Shown here piece after piece: positions 43,187 through 52,132 of a stretch of DNA of 64,000 bases. The position numbers and the translations under genes are program-made. This stretch comes from Dictyobacter vulcani (GTDB lineage Bacteria; Chloroflexota; Ktedonobacteria; Ktedonobacterales; Ktedonobacteraceae), in the NCBI RefSeq assembly GCF_008974265.1, contig NZ_BKZW01000001.1:2418001-2482000 (forward strand). The letters are read 5' to 3'. Under the pieces are notes generated by a model. It did no database searches and was not told the origin of the DNA. It saw nothing but the letters and a program-made list of their open reading frames with translations. Every line of letters begins with the position of its first letter. Position 1 is the first letter of the stretch.

Positions 43187-45112
43187 ATGCAGAACGCTGA
43201 AGTAGTACTGTCAATGCTAGCTCAAAAGTCAAGCCAGAACAGCTTGTACGTTTTCGATAGACTGTACAGAAATCTGTTCAACCCGGACTTCTATGTGTTA
43301 GCGTACAGTAATATCTATGCCAGAGAAGGAAATATGACGCAGGGAGTGGATGGAAAGACCATCGATGGCTTCAACATGGCAAAAGTGCATGGAGTCATTG
43401 AGAAGCTAAAAACTGAAAACTACTCCCCAAAACCAGTAAGAAGAGTCTCCATTCCCAAAAAGAATGGTAGCCTCCGGCCACTGGGTATTCCCTCATTCAT
43501 AGATAAGCTGGTACAAGAAGTCATACGGCTCATGTTAGAAGCAATATACGAACCAGTGTTTAGTGATAGCTCGCACGGGTTTCGACCCGAAAGAAGCTGT
43601 CATACAGCACTCACTCAAATCAAGACAACGTGTAAAGGCACAAATTGGGTAGTTGAAGGGGATATCAAAGGATTCTTTGAGAACATTTCACATATAAAGC
43701 TCCGCGAACTTCTCTCAAAGAAAATCAGTGATGGACGTTTTATCAACCTGATTGAAAAATTCTTGAAAGCAGGATATCTGGAATTTAACCAGAAGCATCC
43801 AACGCTCTCAGGAACGCCTCAAGGGGGAATAGTGAGTCCGATACTCGCCAACATTTACCTCAATGAGCTGGATATGTTCATAGAGAACCTCTGTCAACAA
43901 GAGACTAGAGGAACAACGAGGCGAAAAAATCAAGCGTACCAGGATCTAAACATGGCACGCTTCCTGGCGAGAAAAAATGGCGAACAAGAAAGAGCGCGGG
44001 ACCTCCTCAAATCAATGAGGACCTTGCACACTAAGGACCCCTTCGACAAAGCATACACCAGAGTAAAATACACGAGATATGCAGATGACTTTGTTGTCAT
44101 GATCATTGGAAGCAAGAACCTGGCGGAAAATATAAGGGAAAAGATCAGGGATTTCCTGGGAGAAGAGTTACAACTCGAACTCAACATGGACAAAACTGTC
44201 ATCACCAACCTTAGTGACCGACGAGTACGATTTCTTGGATATGAAATATCCAAAACCAGGGAAGATGCGCAACTTACCAAAAACACCCTGGGAATCAAAA
44301 AGCGTGCAGCCAATGAAACGATCCAGTTACTCGTGCCATCTGATGTAATCACGGAAAAGTTGAAGCCGTTCATGGTAAGAGGGAAAGCCACACACCATAA
44401 TGCGCGTATCAACCAACCACTCTTAGACACGTTGCAACAATACAATTCAGAAATCAGAGGATTGTATCAGTACTATTGCCTGGCAACTGATGTGAGTAAA
44501 AAAATTGGTAGATTCAGACACTACCACTACGACAGTCTATTGAAAACGGTCGCCCGAAAAGAAAAAAGCTCGCTACCAAAAGTCATTGAGAAATACGGTG
44601 TGGAAGTCAAGCTCAAACAACAAGCGGGAACAAGAAGGATCTTTGGTGTAACATACCAGACAAAAGAAGGTATGAAAACCATGACCTACTTCAATGATTC
44701 AATCAAGAAAAAGGATAAGCCCCTCACAGGAGCAACAGCTAATGGAGCCTTATTCAATGGTGTCCCAAATAGGCACCAGATAATTGAACGAATTAACGCA
44801 AAAAAGTGTGAGTTATGTGAACAGGAACTACCCAACCGGGATAGCTACGAAGTTCACCACATCCGAAAACTCAAGGACATCAAGCAAGAGTATGCAAGAC
44901 GAGGCGACAGTCTCCCAACATGGAAGCTGACAATGTGTAGCATGAACAGGAAGACTCTGGTGGTCTGTATCGCTTGCCACGACGCAATTCATGCAGGCCG
45001 CAATGTGCAAAGCATAAAGAAAGCTGTAAAGGCAAAAACAATTGAACTAGGAATGGCTGGAGAGCCGGATACGCAGAAATGTGTACGTCCGGTTCGGAGG
45101 GGGGTTCAATGA
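43187..45112 (+). CDS. ltrA: Group II intron reverse transcriptase/maturase with HNH
   Basis: 641 residues. RT domain with SIPKKNGSLRPLGIPS, SHGFRPERSCHTAL, EGDIKGFFENI, GTPQGGIVSPILANIYL and the catalytic YADDFVVMI (near residue 298). Thumb/maturase domain X follows (LKPFMVRGKATHHNAR...GLYQYYCLA). The C-terminus has an HNH endonuclease (CELCEQELPNRDSYEVHHIRKL...LVVCIACHDAIHAG, from about residue 541). So it has all activities for splicing assistance and retrohoming. The last codons read through ribozyme domain V, as in many intron maturase genes. The frame is undamaged. Confidence 0.97.
   Translation: MQNAEVVLSMLAQKSSQNSLYVFDRLYRNLFNPDFYVLAYSNIYAREGNMTQGVDGKTIDGFNMAKVHGVIEKLKTENYSPKPVRRVSIPKKNGSLRPLGIPSFIDKLVQEVIRLMLEAIYEPVFSDSSHGFRPERSCHTALTQIKTTCKGTNWVVEGDIKGFFENISHIKLRELLSKKISDGRFINLIEKFLKAGYLEFNQKHPTLSGTPQGGIVSPILANIYLNELDMFIENLCQQETRGTTRRKNQAYQDLNMARFLARKNGEQERARDLLKSMRTLHTKDPFDKAYTRVKYTRYADDFVVMIIGSKNLAENIREKIRDFLGEELQLELNMDKTVITNLSDRRVRFLGYEISKTREDAQLTKNTLGIKKRAANETIQLLVPSDVITEKLKPFMVRGKATHHNARINQPLLDTLQQYNSEIRGLYQYYCLATDVSKKIGRFRHYHYDSLLKTVARKEKSSLPKVIEKYGVEVKLKQQAGTRRIFGVTYQTKEGMKTMTYFNDSIKKKDKPLTGATANGALFNGVPNRHQIIERINAKKCELCEQELPNRDSYEVHHIRKLKDIKQEYARRGDSLPTWKLTMCSMNRKTLVVCIACHDAIHAGRNVQSIKKAVKAKTIELGMAGEPDTQKCVRPVRRGVQ
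45062..45095 (+). ncRNA. Group II intron domain V
   Basis: 34 bases, from GAGCCGGATACGCAG to GTACGTCCGGTTC. GAGCCGGA pairs with TCCGGTTC, the AGC triad is present near the 5' side, and the terminal loop is GAAA-like. It is the catalytic centre of the ribozyme. Confidence 0.92.
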
Positions 45113-45156
45113 AACCTAATCTTGGAAAAGATCAAGGCGCACGGTTCCTACCCTAC

Positions 45157-45881
45157 AAAACGACCACGGCCATTAACCTGGCAACATATCTGGCTGCTGC
45201 CGGGCGCAGGGTTTTGCTGGTTGATATGGACCCCCAGGCTAATGCATCAAGCGGGATCGGCGTTTTAAAAAGTAAGCGTACCCATACTATTTATGACTTA
45301 CTGGTACAAGAGAATAATGAAATTTCTATATTTGATGTGATCGTACCCACCCCACGCCGTGAGTTGGTGGTGGCTCCGTGTACTGTGGATCTGGCTGCCG
45401 CTGAGATTGAGTTGGTTGGAGCGATGGCTCGTGAGCATCGTCTACGCCAGATTCTTGAGCCGATTCGTGAGCGTTGCGATTATGTGATCATTGATTGTCC
45501 TCCTTCTCTTGGTTTGCTGACTATTAATGCTCTGGTGGCGTCTGATGGAATTGTGATTCCGATCCAGTGTGAATATCTGGCCTGGAAGGGTTGAGTCAGT
45601 TGTTGAACACGGTCAATATTGTGAAGTCGAAGTTGAATTCTGCTCTGTATATTGTCGGGGTGGTGATGACAATGTTTGACTCGCGTACCCGTCTGGCAGC
45701 CGATATCGTACGTGAGGTTCGCACCCACTTCCCGGAAGAGATTTTTGAAACCATTATTAATCGAAATGTCCGTCTCAGTGAGGCTCCCAGCTTTGGTCAG
45801 TCAATCCTTGATTACGATCCTAATTCTCCTGGGGGTCTGGCATATCGTGCACTTGCCGAGGAGGTATTAGCTCGTGGTTAA
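45157..45881 (+). pseudogene. parA: parA (soj), 3' exon, with -1 frameshift
   Basis: Continues ParA from Lys16: KTTTAINLATYLAAAGRRVLLVDMDPQANASSGIG, CDYVIIDCPPSLGLLTINALVASDGIVIPIQCEYLA. It then reads WKG and a stop at 45594. One base restored near 45581-45583 (GCCTGG to GCCCTGG) gives the family sequence CEYLALEGLSQLLNTVN and continues in frame through FDSRTRLAADIV, NVRLSEAPSFGQSILDYDPNSPGG to the stop at 45881. So either parA is broken by a one-base loss in a C run, or the assembly has an error there. ParA is a Walker-type ATPase that positions ParB-bound origins. parB overlaps its stop by eight bases. Confidence 0.85.
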
Positions 45882-46869
45882 ACCGAAAGCCGGCTTGGGA
45901 CGTGGTCTGAATGCGCTTTTGCCAGGCGCGTCCGATGTGATGTCTGCCCAACAACCAGTAAAAGGTTCAACTGACACTTTGCCGATTGTCCCGATTGAGA
46001 GCATCATTCCTAATCCTCGCCAGCCACGGCGTATTTTCCGTGAGGATGATCCCAGATTACTCGAGTTGCGTGATTCCATTAAAGAGCATGGTTTGATTCA
46101 GCCCATTGTGGTGACGCGCCTGGATGGAGTTGATAAGGCTCAATCCAGTCAGACGGCCAATGATTGGTTTGGTGTGCCGGAACCCACGGCAGAGGTCACG
46201 GTCGTCCAGTTTCAGATTATTGCCGGTGAGCGGCGCTGGCGTGCTTCGCGCCTGGCTGGTCTGACAAAGGTGCCGGTGGTCATTAAGGATGTGACTCCGC
46301 AACAGATGCTGGAAATGGCGTTGATCGAAAATATTCAGCGCGCGGACCTGAATCCGATTGAGGAGGCGATGGCTTATCAGTCGTTGATTCAGGAATTTGG
46401 GCTGACTCAGGAGTCGGTGGCGAAACAGGTTGGTAAGGACCGGGCGACCGTTACTAATTCGTTGCGCTTGCTTCAATTGCCGGCCCGTGTACGCGATATG
46501 CTGGTGAGCCAGGTGGATAATTTTACGGCCGGTCATGCGCGTGCCTTGATTAACATTACACGTGAAGAGGATCAGGTCAAGGCGATGGAACAGATTATTG
46601 CTTTGCACTTGAATGTTCGCCAGGCGGAAGAGCTGGCGACCCGCATTAAGGGATCTGAGAATGTCGAGGCTGCCATTGCGCAGGTCGCACAGCCTCCCGT
46701 TCGCTCACCTGAAGTGAAGAGCCTGGAAGATCACTTTCGCGAGGCTTTGCAGGTCAAGGTTGATTTGAAGTGTAATCCTAAAGGCAAGGGCACCCTGGTC
46801 CTGCATTTTAATAATCAGGATCAATTGGATGGCTTATATAGTCGTCTGGTAAAGCAGCAAGAAGACTAG
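45874..46869 (+). CDS. parB: Chromosome partitioning protein ParB
   Basis: 331 residues; GTG start at 45874 overlapping the parA stop. N-terminal KPKAGLGRGLNALL (ParA-contact motif), the CTPase/N domain with QPRRIFREDDPRLLELRDSIKEHGLIQPIVV and IIAGERRWRASRLAGL, the helix-turn-helix LTQESVAKQVGKDRATVTNSLRLLQLP, and a C-terminal dimerisation segment. An unusual ~20-residue insert (DGVDKAQSSQTANDWFGVPEPTAEVT) sits between the IVV strand and the GERR motif. ParB binds parS sites and loads SMC near the origin. The frame is intact. Confidence 0.96.
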   Translation: MVKPKAGLGRGLNALLPGASDVMSAQQPVKGSTDTLPIVPIESIIPNPRQPRRIFREDDPRLLELRDSIKEHGLIQPIVVTRLDGVDKAQSSQTANDWFGVPEPTAEVTVVQFQIIAGERRWRASRLAGLTKVPVVIKDVTPQQMLEMALIENIQRADLNPIEEAMAYQSLIQEFGLTQESVAKQVGKDRATVTNSLRLLQLPARVRDMLVSQVDNFTAGHARALINITREEDQVKAMEQIIALHLNVRQAEELATRIKGSENVEAAIAQVAQPPVRSPEVKSLEDHFREALQVKVDLKCNPKGKGTLVLHFNNQDQLDGLYSRLVKQQED

Positions 46870-46894
46870 CTGTGAAGCGATATGGGGAGGCGAT

Positions 46895-47380
46895 ATGGCG
46901 GGGATTGAGAGTCCTTTTGTCAAGGTACGGCGCAAATTAGTCATGGCTCGTATCGAGTTTATGGGCCAATTGGCCGCTTTTCAACATGAGGATTTTGCCC
47001 GCCCTCTCACGGCTGCTGGTGAGTCTCCGTTGCTGATTGCCCATCATCTTTCCACGATTGAAGGGCTGGCCCTGGAGCAGTTGCGGCGCATTCAAGCAGA
47101 AGATAATCCACAGCTAGAGGTCTTGCTGCAATTAGTGCCGGTCAGCGTTAAAGCTGTTGCATCCCCTCTTACCCTTGAGATGGTGCTTGAAGAGATGTCT
47201 GTGCAGCGTAATGAGCTTTTCTCTTATCTCACCCGGCTTCCTCTTGATTGCTGGGAACGTCCTTTTATTTTTGCTTCATGGGGGCCACGCAGGTTCTATC
47301 AGCTTGTAAACATGCTTCCGTTACATGATCGGCAACATAGCCGACAATTAATCACGATGCGTTCCAGTATGACGCGTTAA
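46895..47380 (+). CDS. DinB-like four-helix protein
   Basis: 161 residues with GGGGAGG before the ATG, 25 bases after parB. Helical, with HEDFARPLTAAGESPLLIAHHLSTIEG near the front and LVNMLPLHDRQHSRQLITM at the end, the spaced His residues of DinB/YfiT metal-binding proteins. These are often thiol-dependent transferases or stress proteins. Function is not assigned. It probably shares the parAB transcript. Confidence 0.75.
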   Translation: MAGIESPFVKVRRKLVMARIEFMGQLAAFQHEDFARPLTAAGESPLLIAHHLSTIEGLALEQLRRIQAEDNPQLEVLLQLVPVSVKAVASPLTLEMVLEEMSVQRNELFSYLTRLPLDCWERPFIFASWGPRRFYQLVNMLPLHDRQHSRQLITMRSSMTR

Positions 47381-47673
47381 GATTCATGTTTCTCCTTTTT
47401 TATGGCTCTTAGCCGCTTGCCAGTCCACTGTACCGGTCTTGTAGGTATAATGCACCCTGCTTAACTCAGGTAGGCCCCTCTAGCACTTTCCTGTATGTTT
47501 TTAGCGGCAATTGAGCAGTGTTTCCCATTGATTTTCAATCGTATGCAGAGCATTACCCCATTTGTTCACAGGCTATACTGAGATTATGGCAGTGTATGAA
47601 GCAAGCAAGTTTGGCCGCAGCAGGCGAGTCATTGACAATTTGCTATTCTGTTCAGGTTGGAAGGAGTCTTTTT

Positions 47674-48489
47674 ATGCGCTATCCTGATACTGAGGATCAT
47701 CGCTTACATACAACGGTGGCTACAGAGTCGGTGACTCTCCCTTCTCCGGTTTTTATAGGCAATGATGGACAGTCCCTGGCTACTGGTGTTGGAGATGGTT
47801 GGAATAGTATAGGTGTGCCGCCTACCAGTCAGGTCCGGGTTCTGATTGTGGATGATCATGCTTTGATCCGCGAAGGGCTGAGCCAGCTTTTTTCTCTAGA
47901 GGATGATATTGAGGTGGTGGGGGAGGCGATAGATGGCTTTACGGCAATGGAGCAGATTCGGCAGTTGCATCCCGATGTGGTGTTGATGGATATTAATTTA
48001 CCGGTGGTGGATGGTATTGCAATTACACGTCAGGTGACCCAACAGTTTCCGGCTGTGGCAGTGATTATGTTGACGATGCATCGTCAGAATCAGCAGATCG
48101 TTGAGGCGATGCGTAATGGCGCACGTGGTTATCTCCTCAAGAATGCATCTGCGCGGGACGTGGCTCAGGCGATTCGGACGGTTCATGCTGGTGGAGTGGC
48201 GATCTCTCCTTCTTTGACTGGTGTACTGGTCAATGAATTGCGCCGCCAACCAGATTCCTCTGCTCCTGTTGGACAACACATGGCCCAGCTTTCAGAAAAA
48301 GAAGTTGAGATTATTCGTTACCTGGCGGCTGGCATGAGCAATAAGGAGATCGCGGAACGTCTGGCATATTCGGAGAAGACCGTCAAAAATTATCTCTCTA
48401 TTATCTTCCAGAAATTACACCTGCGTGATCGTACCCAGGTGGCTATCTTCGCTTTGCGGCAGGGACTTCTACCCGACGAAGACATGTAG
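47674..48489 (+). CDS. NarL/LuxR-family response regulator
   Basis: 271 residues from the ATG at 47674, with GGAAGGAG upstream; longer frames exist but lack a site. A ~45-residue lead precedes the receiver (VRVLIVDDHALIREGLSQLF, phospho-Asp in PDVVLMDINLPVVDG, KNASARDV lysine). The C-terminal LuxR helix-turn-helix is LSEKEVEIIRYLAAGMSNKEIAERLAYSEKTVKNYLSIIFQKL. It is a DNA-binding partner for a histidine kinase; the kinase gene next door (convergent) is the natural candidate. The region 47381-47673 holds no gene I can support. Confidence 0.93.
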   Translation: MRYPDTEDHRLHTTVATESVTLPSPVFIGNDGQSLATGVGDGWNSIGVPPTSQVRVLIVDDHALIREGLSQLFSLEDDIEVVGEAIDGFTAMEQIRQLHPDVVLMDINLPVVDGIAITRQVTQQFPAVAVIMLTMHRQNQQIVEAMRNGARGYLLKNASARDVAQAIRTVHAGGVAISPSLTGVLVNELRRQPDSSAPVGQHMAQLSEKEVEIIRYLAAGMSNKEIAERLAYSEKTVKNYLSIIFQKLHLRDRTQVAIFALRQGLLPDEDM

Positions 48490-48542
48490 ATAACTTGTTT
48501 GTTTGCTCGGGGGCGATACGTTCCGGGTACATTGAGAATTTT

Positions 48543-49925
48543 TTAAATCCAGCCCTGGGTAGCGGCTACCAGGGCTATCTGGGTGCGCTCTTTGACTTGT
48601 AGCTTTTGCATCATATGGTGTACATGTGTTTTTACAGTTTCGCGACTGATGGCCAGTTTTTTGGCAATCTCCCGATTGGTTAAGCCTTCAGCAATCAGAG
48701 GTAATATTTCTTGCTCGCGTGGAGTTAATGCGGCGATCGGGCCGGCAAGCGGAAAGTATACTTTAATACTTGTCCCTTTGCCTGGCTGACTATGCAACTT
48801 CCAGCTTCCACCTGCCTCCTGAACTCGTGTGCGCATAGTCTTTAATCCCATCTGCGCTGAGGTGCTCTCCTGTTCTGGTGCCATTTCTGCTACGTGTGGT
48901 TGTTGGGTCGATATACCTTTGCCATTATCCTGAATAGTAATGAACAGTAGATTGCCTTGCGTGTGCATCTGAACCTGGATAATGCTGGCATGGGCATGCT
49001 TGCGAATATTGGCCAATGCCTCTTGTAGCAGGCGCAAAATTGGTACTTCTAACTGTTCTGGTATGGGCTGGAGTACTGTAATGTTTTGTTGGATGCTGGT
49101 GCCAGGATCATCCATAGCATATTGGTCGAGTAGTTGGGCAATGGCATCCTGGATGCCTTGTTCCTCTAACAGGGGTGGGGGAAGGGCGTGGATGCTGGCG
49201 CGTAGCTCCTGAAGGCTTTCTTCCAGGATCGCTCTGGCGCGTATGATTTCCTGATTGGATTCCTGAATCTTTTGCTGTTCTAGCAAGCGTTGAATCAACT
49301 CTAATTTATAGAAGGTAAAGGTAATTTGTTGGACCACACTATCATGGAGGTCGCGCGCTATGCGCAGGCGTTCGTGCTCGATTGCTGCCTGACGTTCGTC
49401 ATCCCATTGTTGCCGGGTATAGAGGATCTGGCCCGCTACGTTTCCCATGTAGGTTAAGAGCAGACCCCTGGAATCCAGCAGGGTGTTTTTATCTACCAGT
49501 GAGAGGGCAACCAGACCAATCAACGTTTTATGATAATTCAGTGTGACCAGTAAAATGGTCTGGTGATTGATCTCCCTGGTGTCGAGGGTTGCTCCTGGAC
49601 CGCGTAAGGATAGCCGCTCGATCTCTTGTCCGTTGAGGCTGGTTGAAAGCTGACCACAGGGGAGTTTTTCTCCCTGACTGCTCACTGGAATGAAATGTTG
49701 TTGGGCCGCATGATATAGCAAAAGACAGGCTCCCGTAGCTTGAATGGACCGACGCATATGTGTGAGAATATGCTGACGTAGTTCATCGGAATCCATCTTC
49801 ATGCCCAGCACAAATCCCATTTCATAAAGATCTGTCAGGCTCCCAAGACTATACATAACCTCTGGTAAGGTACTTGCATGAGTCGCTGGCGAGGATGGAT
49901 TTGTTGGCTTGTCTGCTGTCCCCAT
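48543..49925 (-). CDS. Histidine kinase fused to LuxR-type DNA-binding domain
   Basis: 460 residues from the ATG at 49925 (CTGGAG upstream); in-frame ATGs to 50213 lack better sites. A GAF-like domain covers ~residues 35-185. It is followed by HisKA_3 (AIEHERLRIARDLHDSVVQQITFTFYKLE with the phospho-His) and an HATPase (EALANIRKHAHASIIQV, ITIQDNGKGI, LKTMRTRVQEAGGSWKLHSQPGKGTSI). Then the C-terminal ~65 residues are a full LuxR helix-turn-helix (LTPREQEILPLIAEGLTNREIAKKLAISRETVKTHVHHMMQKL). No membrane helices, so cytoplasmic. Kinase and DNA-binding output in one chain without a receiver domain is unusual. Confidence 0.88.
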   Translation of the reverse strand: MGTADKPTNPSSPATHASTLPEVMYSLGSLTDLYEMGFVLGMKMDSDELRQHILTHMRRSIQATGACLLLYHAAQQHFIPVSSQGEKLPCGQLSTSLNGQEIERLSLRGPGATLDTREINHQTILLVTLNYHKTLIGLVALSLVDKNTLLDSRGLLLTYMGNVAGQILYTRQQWDDERQAAIEHERLRIARDLHDSVVQQITFTFYKLELIQRLLEQQKIQESNQEIIRARAILEESLQELRASIHALPPPLLEEQGIQDAIAQLLDQYAMDDPGTSIQQNITVLQPIPEQLEVPILRLLQEALANIRKHAHASIIQVQMHTQGNLLFITIQDNGKGISTQQPHVAEMAPEQESTSAQMGLKTMRTRVQEAGGSWKLHSQPGKGTSIKVYFPLAGPIAALTPREQEILPLIAEGLTNREIAKKLAISRETVKTHVHHMMQKLQVKERTQIALVAATQGWI

Positions 49926-50213
49926 TATTTGTTTCTCCAGTGGACTGGAATCGGTATTAGCTTTTCTCCTTTCATCATACTCCGCCAACAAAGAAGCGCT
50001 TTTGTCACCTGGAACGTGACTCATTCGTAAGAATAGTAGCACTTCTATATAACGACAAAAAAACCTGCATGTACGCCTTGATCTGATATGGAAGCATGAA
50101 GGTGCGTTATCTTTTGTACAATTCTCACTGGAATTATTTTGATGGGTATCCATCAAAAATGGATCATGAGATGGAACAATAAGAACATTTTTGTTATAGC
50201 GTGAAACAACCAT
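49926..50213. other. Divergent upstream region, possible N-terminal extension
   Basis: The kinase frame remains open to 50213, but the extra residues are Cys/Arg-rich and show no domain or ribosome site. I therefore treat this stretch as non-coding. Confidence 0.45.
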
Positions 50214-50243
50214 TTGACACAGCTTTCAGTTTGATAGTATGAT
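50214..50243 (+). promoter_or_regulatory. Sigma-70-type promoter
   Basis: TTGACA at 50214-50219, 18-base spacer, TATGAT at 50238-50243, 87 bases upstream of the gene at 50330. Confidence 0.7.
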
Positions 50244-50329
50244 AGCTTTCGATACAGTTTTAACCCTAAACTGTGATATCTTCCTGTATTATTGGCAGGT
50301 AAGCCATACAGCAAGAGAAAGGATTACTC

Positions 50330-51226
50330 ATGGCGGCCGATGGTGAACAGTCAGCGTCGCGACGACGCGGAAGAGGAACGACAAGCAGTCAGGCTCCTCA
50401 TGCATCGGTATATCCACAAAGACAGGCAAATCGTGAGAGACCGATGAGCAGAGCCGATGCATCACCACATACTGATGGATATCGTTTTGACGAAGGGATG
50501 ATTGATCCTCCTCGTTCAAGTTCGAGTGTTGTCCGTTTTACGAATACCCAGACACCGCGTTATCCTACTTCACAACCGGTTAATTCTACTGTACCGACCA
50601 GACGTCAGGGTATGACGAGAGATTTACCGCCGCAAATGCGTCAGACTGGCCATACAGGGCGGCAACCACGTCTACCTGTGCAGCCACCTCCTGTCTATAC
50701 CACGACATCTCCTAGAAGCACACGACCATCCAAACCACCAGTTAAAGAGAAGCCACAACGTCGTGTTCATTGGCTTTTACCGGCTGGCGTTGGTATGGTG
50801 GCGATGCTGGTATTGTGGGTCTTAGGTAGTACCGCATTGTCATGGGGTATTAATCGTTATAATGATTTCAAGTATGGCTACCCCCGTACATTTCACACGG
50901 ATGCAGTTGTTGGTCATGGTGATAGCGATCAACATAAAAGTCATTTTATGGCGATAAATTATAATCATCAGGCGGTCATCTTTGAAATGATGGGTGGCGA
51001 TACTGGAGCAGGTAAATCGATCAGTTATGTAGTGAATTTTATTAGCAGCGAGAATGATGATCTGGCACCCGTTACGTTGGATTTCAAAGACTTAAATGCC
51101 GATAAAAAACCAGATATGATTGTGCACGTCCACCTGTCTAATCAGGATCAGGTCGTTGTCTTTATTAATGATGGCAAGAAATTCCGACCCGCGACTCCTA
51201 ACGATAAACTTACGTCACCTAATTAA
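50330..51226 (+). CDS. Membrane-anchored protein with extracytoplasmic domain
   Basis: 298 residues, AGAAAGG before the ATG. Residues 1-140 are disordered, rich in Arg, Pro, Ser and Thr. One membrane helix follows (WLLPAGVGMVAMLVLWVLGSTAL), then ~120 outside residues. There the strands VIFEMMGGD, LAPVTLDFKDLNADKKPDMIVHVHLSNQDQVVVFIND carry a D-L-N-A-D-K-K-P-D calcium-loop-like motif, as in FG-GAP/VCBS repeats. Function unknown; a small extracellular sensor or binding domain is inferred. Confidence 0.75.
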   Translation: MAADGEQSASRRRGRGTTSSQAPHASVYPQRQANRERPMSRADASPHTDGYRFDEGMIDPPRSSSSVVRFTNTQTPRYPTSQPVNSTVPTRRQGMTRDLPPQMRQTGHTGRQPRLPVQPPPVYTTTSPRSTRPSKPPVKEKPQRRVHWLLPAGVGMVAMLVLWVLGSTALSWGINRYNDFKYGYPRTFHTDAVVGHGDSDQHKSHFMAINYNHQAVIFEMMGGDTGAGKSISYVVNFISSENDDLAPVTLDFKDLNADKKPDMIVHVHLSNQDQVVVFINDGKKFRPATPNDKLTSPN

Positions 51227-51550
51227 CTGAGGATCCAGTACTCTGAAGCTATGGCATGTGCTTGCTAGCAGGCTTTGCTCAGGAAAGCAAGTTCCCTTTT
51301 TCTCTTTAATCTGCGCGATTAATTGAGTGATATATAGACTTTTATCTATATAAAAAGGTTGAAATGGACTTGCTATGGGGGGGTATTGCTTTTCGGGTGT
51401 AAAACTACTGCATAGTTTGTGGTGGAGACTGTAATAGAAAATCCCCCATGAAGTCCTGGCCGTAAGCGTTGATAGAACGCTTTAATGTATTATCGGCCAA
51501 TATACAACTGGGGGATAATGGCTTATCTCTGCGCGTGCGTCCGCACGTAT
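51227..51550. other. Intergenic, weak hairpin
   Basis: A stem CTTGCT/AGCAAG at 51261-51291 followed by CCCTTTTTCTCTTT may end the 50330 gene. Nothing else is supported in these 324 bases. Confidence 0.45.
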
Positions 51551-51931
51551 TTATGCAAAAATGCGACCATAATGTTCTGAAACTACCTCGGCGGGAAAGT
51601 AGCGTAAGAGATTCACCGCTACCACTGATAGGGCTATCCAATCAAATCCCGCATCCAATGGCACTCCCAGAACGGTTCCTACAAAAGGTAATGCTGCGCT
51701 CAAAACGGTCTCATTAATAGCGTCTGGAAAAAGCAGAATTGCTATGATTCCAGCTATTGAAGCAATAAAAAGTCCTTTTTTAAAGGTTGATATTCTTCCA
51801 TCTGTCATTAATGCTTTGACTAATTTAAGTGTTTTAAAGCCATGCAAGAAAAGTTGGTGCCGTTTGGGTTGGGCAAAATCGTTCACGAGTCGGTCGCTAT
51901 GATAATCTTTTTTGGCTGATTGCTGTAGCAT
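51551..51931 (-). CDS. Small membrane protein, unknown
   Basis: 126 residues. The first ~55 are polar. Then come hydrophobic segments (GLFIASIAGIIAILLFPDAI, AALPFVGTVLGVPLDAGFDWIALSVVAVNLL) with an Asp-containing turn. The pattern is vaguely like DUF1232 proteins but I would not assign it. There is no operon partner within 200 bases. Confidence 0.6.
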   Translation of the reverse strand: MLQQSAKKDYHSDRLVNDFAQPKRHQLFLHGFKTLKLVKALMTDGRISTFKKGLFIASIAGIIAILLFPDAINETVLSAALPFVGTVLGVPLDAGFDWIALSVVAVNLLRYFPAEVVSEHYGRIFA

Positions 51932-52132
51932 ATATGTTTCCTCCTGCTAAACGCCATGTATGTAATACGAGCAAGAGCGTGTCCTGGTTGTGCATTGTGT
52001 TTCAAAATGGCAAATCTTTGAAACTCTGGCATGACGATCACTCTACTATTGAAAAACAATCGTGAACGCCGCTCTGTCGCGGCTAGCTTCGCTCACACGA
52101 TTGAATGGCATGATCTCTTCTTTTCCGGTGGC

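Larger units (their letters stand above)
42643..45156 (+). mobile_element. Group II intron, complete, inside parA
   Basis: 2514 bp. The 5' end GTGCG is the group II consensus. Structured non-coding sequence fills 42643-43186 (domains I-III), the maturase gene fills domain IV, a 34-base domain V lies at 45062-45095, and the 3' end is CCTACCCTAC, with a candidate branch-point A at 45150, seven bases from the end. The exon junction falls between Gly15 and Lys16 codons of ParA. Same orientation as parA, so splicing can restore the message. Confidence 0.95.
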
